Shown piece after piece: positions 33,827-42,656 of a DNA stretch of 45,102 bases. Under the pieces are notes generated by a model. It was not told the DNA's origin and searched no databases. It saw only the letters and a list, made by a program, of their open reading frames with translations. The stretch is from JAJZMA01 sp021850405 (GTDB taxonomy: Bacteria > Chloroflexota > Dormibacteria > Aeolococcales > Aeolococcaceae): the NCBI GenBank assembly GCA_027365835.1, contig DAHXLU010000017.1:1-45102 (forward strand), given 5' to 3'. A program made the position numbers and the translations under genes. Each line of letters starts with the position of its first letter. The first letter of the stretch is position 1.

Positions 33827-34615
33827 CTACAGCAGGAAGAGCTGCTCTGCGGGCGATACTGTCTCTTGCGGCAGCTTACGCCTCTTGGGGGCCAGATGGT
33901 GTGCGGCCGCAGGGGCTGCAGGAGTGCTCCCGGGCAGGCTGGGGCCATGGGGCCTGGCCAGCAGTGCCTGACCCGGGATTCGCACTCCGGTTCTCATGCG
34001 GGCGTAGCTTGTCCATATTTCGCTCGCACCAGCACTACGTGCAGCAGCGGCCACCCGCCCGATACTGGATGCCAGGTCGGTTGCTCCGGGTATCAGCGGA
34101 GCGATTCCGACCCGGACGCAGACTCCAGTCTCTGCCAGGAGTGTGACTGTAGACAGCCGCTCGGCAGCAGTAGCACCAGCCGGCTCACTCCAGGCGAGAA
34201 GGCCTGTGCCCAGGGTTGGCAGCAGTATATTCACCACAGCGCCCGAAGCTGCTAGCAGGTCTGCATCCCTGGTCACAAGGGGGGACGACGTAAGCAGCTG
34301 GACGGGGATCTCATGGCGGCAGAGCAGGGCCAGCGCCTGCCTTACCAGCTGCAGGCTCTGCTCTGCACTGTTGTATGGCTCAATCGATGTGCCGATCCAG
34401 ACGGTTGAAGTGCGCAGGTGATGAGCCTTTACCTCCTCCTGGAGAAGGGAGAGGAGGTTGGCCTTTATGCCAATGGCGCCATCCTGCCGTGCGCCTCTCC
34501 GTATGCCACTTACGTAGGGGTTCAGGGAGCGCCCACCGTCTGCACCGGGGATGGGCTGGAGGGCCCGCCGACAGGGCACTTCGACCAGGTCTGGCTTTCC
34601 CTTTGGGTATCCCAT
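33827..34615 (-). CDS. Spore-photoproduct-lyase/Rv2578c-like radical SAM homologue lacking the Fe-S cysteines
   Basis: About 262 residues (ATG at 34615; a TTG at 34621 is also possible). The family frame is plain: CRRALQPIPGADGGRSLNPY at the start, IGTSIEPYNSAEQSLQLVRQ, then IPVQLLTSSPLVTRDADLLA and VRVGIAPLIPGATD. In relatives, NPY is followed by a loop of the type GCxHGCxYCYAR holding the [4Fe-4S] cluster; here NPY runs through SGIRRGARQDG straight to the next strand with no Cys, and the spacing is about 20 residues too short. No Cys codons appear there in other frames, so this is not a simple frameshift. It is either a non-enzymatic descendant or a decaying gene. Confidence 0.7.
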   Translation of the reverse strand: MGYPKGKPDLVEVPCRRALQPIPGADGGRSLNPYVSGIRRGARQDGAIGIKANLLSLLQEEVKAHHLRTSTVWIGTSIEPYNSAEQSLQLVRQALALLCRHEIPVQLLTSSPLVTRDADLLAASGAVVNILLPTLGTGLLAWSEPAGATAAERLSTVTLLAETGVCVRVGIAPLIPGATDLASSIGRVAAAARSAGASEIWTSYARMRTGVRIPGQALLARPHGPSLPGSTPAAPAAAHHLAPKRRKLPQETVSPAEQLFLL

Positions 34616-34679
34616 GGCCAAAGCCTAGAACATGCATTCGCCCTCCCGCAATGACAAAACTGTGACAAAGTGGAAAAAA

Positions 34680-34722
34680 CACAATTTGTAGTGGGTCCAG
34701 GCTGGCACACCACAATCTGTAG
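34680..34722. promoter_or_regulatory. Paired short repeats in a divergent promoter region
   Basis: CACAATTTGTAG (34680-34691) and CACAATCTGTAG (34711-34722) differ at one base and are 31 bp apart, three helical turns. ACAAtTTGT is itself a palindrome. They lie between the SPL-like gene and the nuclease gene, which are read away from each other, and could bind one regulator acting on both. Confidence 0.35.
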
Positions 34723-34797
34723 GGCTGGAAAAACCACACAAAGGGGTATGCGGAGTTGTACCATGCAGATCTTGGTCCGATTTCTTAGGAGCCATTA

Positions 34798-35862
34798 GTG
34801 GAACTCGATGGAGCTGGGCGGGTGCGGTTGCAGCGATCTCCCCGTCGCGTGGTCGCCAGCAGGGAGTTGCTGGCAAGGGCTGCAGCGCTGAGGCGCTCCC
34901 GGGTTCTTTTCCGGGGACGGGCTGAGCAGCCCTACCCAGAGCGGCCCAGGGCGTACCTCTCCAATGAGGTGGATCCACGGGCGGTTACCAGCCTTGAGCT
35001 GGTCAGAGCCCTGGACGAGCTTGGAATAGGCTCTGAGTGGGTGGTAGCAGAGCAGCTTAGGGCTTACGCCAAGCTGCACCCCAAGGTGGCCGATTTTGGT
35101 CTTCCGGCAGGGCAGCGGCTTTCTGTCCCCAACCGGGCCTTCCGCAACCTCATAGTTGGCACCATTGCGGAACAGCTGGTCCTGAAGAGCTGCCTGGAGC
35201 CGCTCCGTGCCGAAGGATTCGAGATTGAGGACACCCGGCTGAAGGGAGATTTCACCGACTACATACTTACCCGCGGCAAGGAGCGGCTGCCAATAAACGT
35301 AAAGGTTGCGAGCACCCTGTATCGCAATGCTGCAGATGTCGGCCTGTCCCCGACCGACTGTATTCCCATCTCCACATACAAGGTGATTGGTGCATGTGAG
35401 AAAGAGCCCGATCTGATCTATGTAGATGTAGTGGACTACCAGCTGCGCTACCGTGTGGATGCATTTGCACAGATGCTTACCGGTGCCGAGGCGCTTGGGT
35501 GGGCGCTACTCTCCTGGTATGGTGGTCGCGGTTCCAAGAAAGCCCAGGATGAATTTGTCGCTGCGCTGTTCAAGAAACATGGTGGTGAGCTTATGGCTCT
35601 CACGCGTAATTCAGACATCCGGGTGGTTAGCGGCCAGCGGGTACGCCAGATTTTCAATGAGATGCCAGAGCGCTGCCCAGCATTTTCCTCCAAGGGAGGA
35701 GGAGGGCCCATGATGTCAGATCCTCCCGTCCATATATCCGTCGCCAGGGAAACTACGTCGTGGTCCAGTGTGGACAGGGTACTGAGGCAAAAGGGAATTG
35801 CAGGACTGCTCTCCATGATCCACAGGAAGAGGTCTGTCGAGGTGCGCAGGCCAGAGCTTTAG
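34798..35862 (+). CDS. PD-(D/E)XK-like nuclease, candidate restriction endonuclease
   Basis: 354 residues from a GTG six bases after AGGAG, a convincing start. The first 55 residues are basic. The central part has the arrangement of PD-(D/E)XK nucleases: a helix with Glu125 (VGTIAEQLVLK), then FEIEDTRLKGDFTDYIL with Asp151/Asp154, a turn, and LPINVKVAS, where Asn167-x-Lys169 would be the (D/E/N)xK pair. Further on are a YVDVVDYQLRY strand and a Gly-rich, basic C-terminus. A DNA methyltransferase gene follows 233 bp later on the same strand, so a type II restriction-modification pair is the simplest reading. I do not recognise the family by sequence; a repair or phage-related nuclease is the alternative. 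Confidence 0.5.
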   Translation: MELDGAGRVRLQRSPRRVVASRELLARAAALRRSRVLFRGRAEQPYPERPRAYLSNEVDPRAVTSLELVRALDELGIGSEWVVAEQLRAYAKLHPKVADFGLPAGQRLSVPNRAFRNLIVGTIAEQLVLKSCLEPLRAEGFEIEDTRLKGDFTDYILTRGKERLPINVKVASTLYRNAADVGLSPTDCIPISTYKVIGACEKEPDLIYVDVVDYQLRYRVDAFAQMLTGAEALGWALLSWYGGRGSKKAQDEFVAALFKKHGGELMALTRNSDIRVVSGQRVRQIFNEMPERCPAFSSKGGGGPMMSDPPVHISVARETTSWSSVDRVLRQKGIAGLLSMIHRKRSVEVRRPEL

Positions 35863-36095
35863 CTGAAGGGCTGGTATTGGTCTGGTGATCTGGGCCTGGT
35901 GGATGGCTCTGCTTTGGCATCCAGCAAAGATGGTAATTTTTTTGGAGCCCCGGATGGCCAGGTCACTTCGCTGGTATGTGCCCGAAGGTATGGCGTAACA
36001 CTGGAAGCAAGAGTTTCATCTCCAAAAGATAGTTTGCGGTGCGGAAGTGGCGGTACGCGCATTAATCATGGTCCAGCCCTTGCTATCATCAGGCG
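35863..36095. other. Gap between nuclease and methyltransferase genes with probable promoter
   Basis: No gene. A weak CTTTG/CAAAG hairpin lies a few bases before a T7 run. TATCAT (36084-36089, 5 of 6 to TATAAT) stands exactly six bases before the methyltransferase ATG, so the methyltransferase may have its own leaderless promoter. Separate control of methyltransferase and nuclease is usual in restriction-modification units. Confidence 0.4.
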
Positions 36096-36974
36096 ATGGA
36101 GTTTTCGACCCTACACTCAGGTCCAGACCTGGTGATTGAGGGAGATTGCCAAAGGATACTGGCCAGGCTGCCAGCCCAGAGCTTTCAGATGATCTATATT
36201 GATCCTCCTTTCAACACTGGGCGCAGGCAAACTCGAACCAGTATTTCCGCCAGACAATCCCGCGAAGGCACGAGGCTTGGCTTCAAGGGGCAGCGTTACG
36301 AATCAGTAAAACGGATGGTTGCCTCTTATGATGACCAGTTCGAGGACTACTGGGAGTTTCTCGAACCAAAACTTGAGGAAGCGTGGCGACTACTGACGCC
36401 AACTGGGACGCTTTACCTTCACCTGGATTACAGGGAATGCCACTATGCCAAGGTTTTGCTCGACGCACTTTTCGGCAGGGACTGCTTCCTGAATGAGATT
36501 ATCTGGGCGTATGACTACGGCGCGCGGTCAACGAAAAAATGGCCTACCAAGCATGACAACATCCTTGTCTATGTCAAGGATCCCACACAGTACTATTTTA
36601 ATTCCGAAGGAGTGGATCGGGAGCCATACATGGCCCCAGGCCTTGTCACAGCGGAGAAGGTGGCACGGGGAAAACTGCCGACCGACGTATGGTGGCACAC
36701 GATTGTCTCTCCTACAGGCAAGGAGAAGACTGGCTACCCAACCCAAAAGCCTGAGGGTCTTGTGCGTCGCATGGTGCAGGCAAGTACCAGGCAGGGTGAC
36801 TGGGTCATGGATTTTTTCGCGGGGAGCGGCACACTCGGTGTGGTAGCCAAGAAACTCAACCGGCGTTTTGTACTGGTTGAGAGGAACGAGGAGGCAATTG
36901 CGCTTATGCGCAAACGGCTTGCCGGCCTTGATTTTGGGCAGTGTGCAGATTTCCTCGCCGTGCCACCAGAGTAA
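36096..36974 (+). CDS. DNA methyltransferase, beta class (N6-adenine or N4-cytosine)
   Basis: 292 residues. Motif IV comes first (MIYIDPPFNTG, Asp36-Pro-Pro-Phe), then a middle region that should hold target recognition (LNEIIWAYDYGARSTKKWP, HDNILVYVKDP), and near the end motif X-like TGYPTQKPEGLVRRM and motif I MDFFAGSGTLGVVAKKLNRR (FAGSGT at 241-246). IV before I is the beta-class order. DPPF is found among both adenine and cytosine-N4 enzymes. It would modify a short DNA site in the cytoplasm, either protecting against the upstream nuclease or acting alone; the recognition sequence cannot be inferred. The start codon is six bases after a TATCAT box and lacks a strong ribosome-binding site. 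Confidence 0.9.
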   Translation: MEFSTLHSGPDLVIEGDCQRILARLPAQSFQMIYIDPPFNTGRRQTRTSISARQSREGTRLGFKGQRYESVKRMVASYDDQFEDYWEFLEPKLEEAWRLLTPTGTLYLHLDYRECHYAKVLLDALFGRDCFLNEIIWAYDYGARSTKKWPTKHDNILVYVKDPTQYYFNSEGVDREPYMAPGLVTAEKVARGKLPTDVWWHTIVSPTGKEKTGYPTQKPEGLVRRMVQASTRQGDWVMDFFAGSGTLGVVAKKLNRRFVLVERNEEAIALMRKRLAGLDFGQCADFLAVPPE

Positions 36975-37136
36975 ACTTCCAGTCTGCTCTGGAGCTTGTG
37001 TGCGCGCCGCAGGGCACCTCTTTCGCTGCCCACCAGCCCTTTCGGCATCATTTGCTGTAGCAGTCTGGCATTGCCTGCCCTTGCGGTTTTGGGACAGCGC
37101 ATATGACAGTATCTGTACGGCCCGCTGGAGGATAGC

Positions 37137-38945
37137 CTACAGCGTGTGCTGGTGGTTTCCTGGCGCTGGTGGCGCTATCGTTGCGGGACGCTGGTCTATG
37201 AGGCGCAGCTGGAGCCGTCGGACTCCATTCCACTCGTTTACCTCCACAGAAAAGGCGATGTCCTTCCTGTCACCCTTTTTTACGATGTCTGAGAGGCCAG
37301 GGGTGTTCCAGCACACGATAGAAACCAGGTTGCCATCCCCTCCCTTCACCAGAAGGCGCGTGTGCTTTGGCCGCTTTATCACCCATTTGCCGTTGTCAAG
37401 GGAGCAGTTCTGGTGAGAGCAGCCACCTGGGCAGGGAGTTGTTACCTCTGCGCCAAATGGGTAAACCCCGAGTATCCTTGTGTCCAGCAGTGCGAGCACC
37501 GGCTGGCGGTTTTCCTGGCCGCACGGTTCGAGCCGCGCGAGCAGCGAGTGCAGTGCCATCCTTAGGTCCTGGGCCTCAATTACCGCATCCACCACTACAT
37601 CTGAGCTTCTCGGTTGCCCCATGGTCCTTTTTGCTACAGCATTGTTTACCGCCCTGGCAAAATTCTGGAATTCCTTCGGGTCGAGGGCAAAACCTGCTGC
37701 TGGCGCGTGGCCACCAAACCGGACCAGATACTGTTTTACTTCAGACAGTACATCGACGATGTTGGTGGTTCCGTGGCTGCGCGCAGATCCCTTCGCCTCG
37801 GGTGGGGAAAGGGAGGCGGCAAATGCTGGGCAACCGTACTTCTCGGCGAGCCTGCCAGCGACCAGGCCCACAATTCCCATCGGCCAGGCTGGGTCGCCAA
37901 CAACGATTGCAGCTGCGTTGTCAGGCAGTTTTGCAACCTGCGCTTCTGCCCCTTCCATGGCCCGCTCCACGGCCTGCTTTCGCGCCAGGTTCTGTGCCTC
38001 AAGGCGGGTTGCAAGCTTTCTTGCCTCATCAATTGACGTGCACCTGAGCAGGGAGAGCGCCAGGTGTGCATCCTCCATCCTGCCAGCTGCATTTATCCGG
38101 GGAACGATCTGGAAGGCAAGATCCATCGCGGTTATCTCACCCCGTATACCCGCCTCTTCTGCCAGGGCCCGGATCCCGGGAGGTGGGTTTTTGGCCAGCC
38201 TTTCCAGCCCCTGGCGGACAATTGAGCGGTTTTCGTCAGTGAGCGGCATCACATCGCCAATGGTTCCGATAAGCGCAAGCCATACGCCGTCCTCGGTAGA
38301 TCCATGGGGCACGAGCCCTCGTGCTTCCAGCGCAGCCAGCAGCTTCCAGGCTACGCCAACCCCGGCAAGGCCATGGAAGGAATAGGTTTCTCCAGGCTGC
38401 TTGGGATCTACTACTGCCTCTACCGCGGGGAGCGTGACATTGCCTGAGGGTCCGGGGACAGCCAGATGATGGTCTGTGACTACAATGTCGAGTCCTGCCG
38501 GCCGGCCTGCAGCTACCTCAGCACTGCTGATGCCGCAGTCCACACTGACTACCAGGCCCACTCCCTCGGCATGGAGCTGTTTCAGGGCCGCCTCGTGAAT
38601 GCCATAGCCCTCGGTCATCCGGTCCGGTATATATGGCACGACAGCTACTCCTGCCTTCTCCAGGGCTCCCACTAGCAGGGCAGTTGCGGTAACCCCATCG
38701 GCGTCATAATCGCCGTAGATAGCGATCTTCTTTCCTGCCGCTATCGCTGCAGCAATCGCATCCACAGCAGCTCCCATTCCCTTGAGAGTTAGTGGGTCAT
38801 GCGCCACCACGCTGGTGGAGAGCAGATCCTGCGCAGTTGCAGCGGTGTAGCCACGGTTGGCCAGTATTGAGCCCAGGATGGGGTGCATACCTGGCAGAGG
38901 CGGCCCGGCAGCTGGCATGAGCCAGCGGCGCGGTGCGGGATTCAT
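37137..38945 (-). CDS. recJ: Single-stranded-DNA-specific exonuclease RecJ
   Basis: 602 residues. DHH-family motifs are present in order: AIYGDYDADGVTATALL (78-84), SVDCGISS, VVTDHH (156-160), GTIGDVMPL, then the DHHA1 part with PRINAAGRMEDA and RFGGHAPAAGFAL. The C-terminal OB-like domain includes CPGGCSHQNC, an unusual cluster of Cys and His. It degrades single-stranded DNA 5' to 3' in recombination and mismatch repair. Its ATG overlaps the stop of the helicase-nuclease gene (ATGA), so end-resection helicase and exonuclease are translated together. Confidence 0.95.
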   Translation of the reverse strand: MNPAPRRWLMPAAGPPLPGMHPILGSILANRGYTAATAQDLLSTSVVAHDPLTLKGMGAAVDAIAAAIAAGKKIAIYGDYDADGVTATALLVGALEKAGVAVVPYIPDRMTEGYGIHEAALKQLHAEGVGLVVSVDCGISSAEVAAGRPAGLDIVVTDHHLAVPGPSGNVTLPAVEAVVDPKQPGETYSFHGLAGVGVAWKLLAALEARGLVPHGSTEDGVWLALIGTIGDVMPLTDENRSIVRQGLERLAKNPPPGIRALAEEAGIRGEITAMDLAFQIVPRINAAGRMEDAHLALSLLRCTSIDEARKLATRLEAQNLARKQAVERAMEGAEAQVAKLPDNAAAIVVGDPAWPMGIVGLVAGRLAEKYGCPAFAASLSPPEAKGSARSHGTTNIVDVLSEVKQYLVRFGGHAPAAGFALDPKEFQNFARAVNNAVAKRTMGQPRSSDVVVDAVIEAQDLRMALHSLLARLEPCGQENRQPVLALLDTRILGVYPFGAEVTTPCPGGCSHQNCSLDNGKWVIKRPKHTRLLVKGGDGNLVSIVCWNTPGLSDIVKKGDRKDIAFSVEVNEWNGVRRLQLRLIDQRPATIAPPAPGNHQHTL

Positions 38946-41900
38946 GACAGACCCTGTCCGGGCCGCTGGATCGGAGCCTTCCGCTTGGGTGGACGGGGGG
39001 TGGCAGTGCCATTGGCCCGGTGCCTGGATGGTTTTTCAGGTTCCGACCAGGGCTTTTCCTGTGGGGTGGTGGGCGATCCAACGCCCGGTCGGCCGCTGCT
39101 CGTAATCTTGCGTCCCTCATGGCAGATGGTGCGGTAGGAGCAGGTAGCGCAGTTCCACTGGTTGGGGCGCACCGGAAGGGTGTCGGTGGCCTGCGCTTTC
39201 TGGATCTCCAGTGCCCGTCGCTCTACCGCCTTGCGGGTCACTTCGAGCTCCTTGCCGGTGAACGACACGGTGGATACTGTACCTGTCTTAAGCCAGTGGA
39301 TCTGGGTGGTTACCACTGGCATGTGCACGCCAGTCTGCCGTTCCCATAGTCCCTGGAGTGCAAGCGCATAGATACGGAGCTGCTTGTCAGAATGCAGGGT
39401 TCCTTCTGCCCGTGGGTTGCCGGTCTTGTAGTCAATCACTATGGGCAATCCGTTGACCTGGTCGATCCGGTCAAAGCGCCCCACCAGCTCAAGTCCTGGC
39501 TGCACCGTAAGGGTAAAAGGATGCTCGATGAGGATGGGATTTGAGTCCAGCCAGGCCGGTGTCTTTGCGTACTGCTTCAGTAGCTGTGCACCGTAGTCCT
39601 TGAGTTCCCCGCGGCTGACCCGGAGGCCATCCGCTCCGGTTGACCAGGAATGCTCCCAGAGCGAAAGGAGCAGTGGAACAGTTACTTTTCTGCCAGTTCG
39701 CTTTAGCGTCAACGCGTCAGCTAGTGTCTGGTGCATGAGGCTCCCGAAGGTGCCATCGGGAGAAGCAGTTGCCGGGACCTTGTCGACTACGCGAAAGCGG
39801 TACTGGGCAGGGCATTTCTCGAAGGCTGTCATGGACGAGTAGCTGAGCCGGAGTGGTTTTGGCAGGGCCGCATCCGGGAACGTGCGATCGTGGGGCAGCG
39901 GAAGTAGTGTAGGCGGCTGGTGTCGGCGTTCCAGATCTGCTTCGGGGATTCTTGAGAGGAATGGGCTCAGCACCTGCGGCGGGCGGTTTTCCTGTCCCGG
40001 ATAGCGGGCCGCAGCGCTGAATGTGAGGTGGTTCTTGGCCCGGGTGGCAGCTACATAGAAGAGGTGCAACTCTTCCAGCAGGTGGGCCTCGGAGTCGGAC
40101 AGGCGCACAGGGAGAAAGTCTGCCGGCAGCTCTATCCGGTCACCCCGGTTTCTGGTGGGCATCTTTCCGTTGACACAGGTGGCAACGATGACGGTTGAGT
40201 ATTCCAGTCCCTTGACGCTGTGGATGGTGCAAAGACGGACCCCGTCCACTTCATCACCCAGCGGCACCACTCCCTCGGTGCCACTTGCCCTCATCAGGGA
40301 TAGGTAGTTGAGTGTTTCGCCAAGGCCGGCGTTGTGGTTGTACTGGGTAAACTCGCGTACGAGCTCCATGAGCCGGGATACGTTGGCTGAGAACTGCCGG
40401 CGCTGCAGGTCCCGGGTCAGGCCAGTGATGCCCGCATAACCGGTACGCAACATGGCATGGTCGAAAAGATCCCGTACGTGCAGCTGCCTTGATTCCCGGT
40501 GCAGTTCCCGCAGTGCAAGTGCGAGTTTCTGTCCTGCTTCACGGTCGGCATCGCTCAGCCCCAGGATGCTTCCGTCCCGCAGCCGGTCAATAAGCGGAGT
40601 GTCGCTGCTACCTGCCGAGCGGCTGATGGTGTCCCAGCCCTCCGGGGAAACACCCCATTCCGGGAATGCGAGGCAGGCAAGCACAGGCTGCGCCTGGTTG
40701 GGATCGTCGATGGCTTCCAGCAGTGCCATGACGCCCTTGACCTCTGGAGCCCTGAAAAAGTCGCTGCCTCCGCGTGTTACATAGGGTATGTCAGCTGCCT
40801 GCAGGGCCAGCAACAGCGCATCCATGTCCCCGTTGTTGCGGAACAGCACGGCCATGTCCTTGTAGGCTTCCCCTTTGGCTGCCCGCTCCTGGATCACTTT
40901 TACGATTGCAATCGCTTCGTCCCGGTATGTCTCTGCGGTTACAAGTTCAACCTTGTCGCCCGAGGGGCGCATCGGTGTTGCAGTCTTGGGCTCCCTTGAG
41001 ATTGAAGCTTCGATCACGTGCTGTGCAGCTTCGACAATCTCTGGAGTCGAGCGACGGTTGACGGGGAGGGTCAGCTCGGTCCTCTTTGGGAAATGGCTGC
41101 GGAATCGCTCAATGTTCGCCTGGGAGGCACCCCGGAAGCGGTAGATGGACTGGTCGTCATCTGCGACCACAAGCAGGTTGCCCCTGCGCCCTACCATTCG
41201 TTCCACCATGGCCGCCTGCGCGGTATTGGTGTCCTGGTATTCGTCCACCATCACGTATTCGTACTGCCGACAGAACTCGCGGGCTGCGGGTACCTTGCGC
41301 AGTATTTCAGTTGCGATGGAGATGCAGTCGTCATGGTCCACGAGCCCCGCATCCTGATACTTCTTCTGCAGGCGGGCGTACACATCTGCTACATCCTTCT
41401 GCCGTTGCAGTTCATGCAGCTCCTCAGGTCCGGCAGACATAAGTCTGGATGTGACCCACTTCCTGTACTGCTCAGGTGTTACCAGCTCCTGCTTGGCACG
41501 GGATATGACCTTCTGCAGCGCTGGGACCGCATCATACGGGCGGGCTGGGTTATACAGGTATTTTGGTGCAACCTCAGCTATCGCCTCTGACAGGAGCATC
41601 CATTGCTGCGCGCCGCTCGCTATCTCTACTGGCTTGTTGATTCCATAGCCTATGTGCCATCCATAGGTCTTTACCAGGTTGGCTGCCCACGCGTTGTAGG
41701 TGGTCAGCTGAGGCTCTCCGTCCAGTGCCCCCAGCTCTGCCTGGACCCGCTCCAGCATCTCGTCTGCTGCCCGGCGGTTATAGGTAAGTGCGAGGATCCT
41801 TGAGGGCGAAACCTTGTCCTTTTTTACGATCTGTGCAAACCGCTGGGTTATGACCCAGGTCTTGCCACTTCCAGGGGCAGCCAGTACCAGGCACGGTCCC

Positions 41901-41971
41901 TTGCGGTGCTCGACTGCCTGGAGCTGAGGGTCAGGCGAAGGTGTGGCGGCAGATCTTGGAGATGATGGCAT
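38942..41971 (-). CDS. UvrD/PcrA-type helicase fused to an iron-sulfur PD-(D/E)XK nuclease
   Basis: 1009 residues. The SF1A helicase comes first: Walker A LVLAAPGSGKTWV (GSGKT 34-38), ALTYNRRAADEM, YVMVDEYQDTN, LLVVADDDQSIYRFRGA and VRLCTIHSVKGLEYSTVI. At the C-terminus a RecB/AddB-like nuclease follows: LSYSSMTAFEKCPAQYRF supplies the first Cys, GRFDRIDQ and IVIDYKTGNPRAEG the metal-binding Asp and Lys, and WNCATCSYRTICHEG the other three Cys of a [4Fe-4S] staple. This makes a one-chain AddAB-like machine, presumably for double-strand-end processing. Co-translated with recJ. No Chi-site prediction is possible. Confidence 0.9.
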   Translation of the reverse strand: MPSSPRSAATPSPDPQLQAVEHRKGPCLVLAAPGSGKTWVITQRFAQIVKKDKVSPSRILALTYNRRAADEMLERVQAELGALDGEPQLTTYNAWAANLVKTYGWHIGYGINKPVEIASGAQQWMLLSEAIAEVAPKYLYNPARPYDAVPALQKVISRAKQELVTPEQYRKWVTSRLMSAGPEELHELQRQKDVADVYARLQKKYQDAGLVDHDDCISIATEILRKVPAAREFCRQYEYVMVDEYQDTNTAQAAMVERMVGRRGNLLVVADDDQSIYRFRGASQANIERFRSHFPKRTELTLPVNRRSTPEIVEAAQHVIEASISREPKTATPMRPSGDKVELVTAETYRDEAIAIVKVIQERAAKGEAYKDMAVLFRNNGDMDALLLALQAADIPYVTRGGSDFFRAPEVKGVMALLEAIDDPNQAQPVLACLAFPEWGVSPEGWDTISRSAGSSDTPLIDRLRDGSILGLSDADREAGQKLALALRELHRESRQLHVRDLFDHAMLRTGYAGITGLTRDLQRRQFSANVSRLMELVREFTQYNHNAGLGETLNYLSLMRASGTEGVVPLGDEVDGVRLCTIHSVKGLEYSTVIVATCVNGKMPTRNRGDRIELPADFLPVRLSDSEAHLLEELHLFYVAATRAKNHLTFSAAARYPGQENRPPQVLSPFLSRIPEADLERRHQPPTLLPLPHDRTFPDAALPKPLRLSYSSMTAFEKCPAQYRFRVVDKVPATASPDGTFGSLMHQTLADALTLKRTGRKVTVPLLLSLWEHSWSTGADGLRVSRGELKDYGAQLLKQYAKTPAWLDSNPILIEHPFTLTVQPGLELVGRFDRIDQVNGLPIVIDYKTGNPRAEGTLHSDKQLRIYALALQGLWERQTGVHMPVVTTQIHWLKTGTVSTVSFTGKELEVTRKAVERRALEIQKAQATDTLPVRPNQWNCATCSYRTICHEGRKITSSGRPGVGSPTTPQEKPWSEPEKPSRHRANGTATPRPPKRKAPIQRPGQGLS

Positions 41972-42110
41972 CGTGCACTACTTTGCCCCAACAACACGGA
42001 CATCTGCACGGACATTGCCCTCACTGACTCGCGTTGTACATGGAGGGTAGGAGGGTGGGCCAGGCAAGCCGTCCAGGTCCCGGCCGTTACAGCAAGGGGA
42101 GGCCTGGGGT

Positions 42111-42476
42111 CTAGTCGCTGGTGGTGATTCTCAGAAGGTGGCCGTCAGGGTCTTTCACGCGAAAGTCAGTGGCTCCCCATGGGCGTATCTTTATCTCTTC
42201 AAACAGTGGCCAGTGGGCGGTGCGAAACCGCTCCACCTCAGCTTCCAGATCCTCCACGTAAAGCACAAGTTCAGGAGCAAGGGGAGGCGTGTGGTCGACA
42301 TTGTCGAGCGGTTTCCAGGAGCGGGCAACCCCAATGCGTGCCTGCCCGCGGGCAAACCCAAGGTAGGGCACCTTGCCACTCCGGTTGTCCTCTATGATTT
42401 CGAAGCCGAGCACACCGCCATAGAATTCTTCTGCCTTGGCAAGGTCAGTCGTGTACAGCTCAACACCAAGCTTCAT
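42111..42476 (-). CDS. Glyoxalase/bleomycin-resistance (VOC) fold protein
   Basis: 121 residues, one VOC module pair: LGVELYTTDLAKAEEFYGGVLGFEI at the start and PWGATDFRVKDPDGHLLRI at the end are the standard beta-alpha-beta-beta-beta repeats. The family includes metal-dependent isomerases, dioxygenases and drug-binding proteins; nothing here fixes the substrate. No ribosome-binding site is seen: TAACCT lies eight bases before the ATG, so leaderless expression is possible though the spacing is long. Likely a monocistronic gene. Confidence 0.82.
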   Translation of the reverse strand: MKLGVELYTTDLAKAEEFYGGVLGFEIIEDNRSGKVPYLGFARGQARIGVARSWKPLDNVDHTPPLAPELVLYVEDLEAEVERFRTAHWPLFEEIKIRPWGATDFRVKDPDGHLLRITTSD

Positions 42477-42656
42477 GACTTTTTAGGTTACCAGTCCGGG
42501 GCCCGAAGGAGCAGGACCGGATCTCCCAGCCCTCCGTGCCTTTTGCCCAGTCCTGTCATCTGCAGGAGCCGGGCCCTGCCGACAATAGCGATGCGGCGAT
42601 GAGACTGCCTGTCCCCGCGAACGTCGCCCCCATCTTTAGCCGCCCCGCGCTGCACG

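Noticed and set aside
37480..38385. 301-codon plus-strand open frame
   Set aside because: Antisense to recJ; no ribosome-binding site and low-complexity composition.
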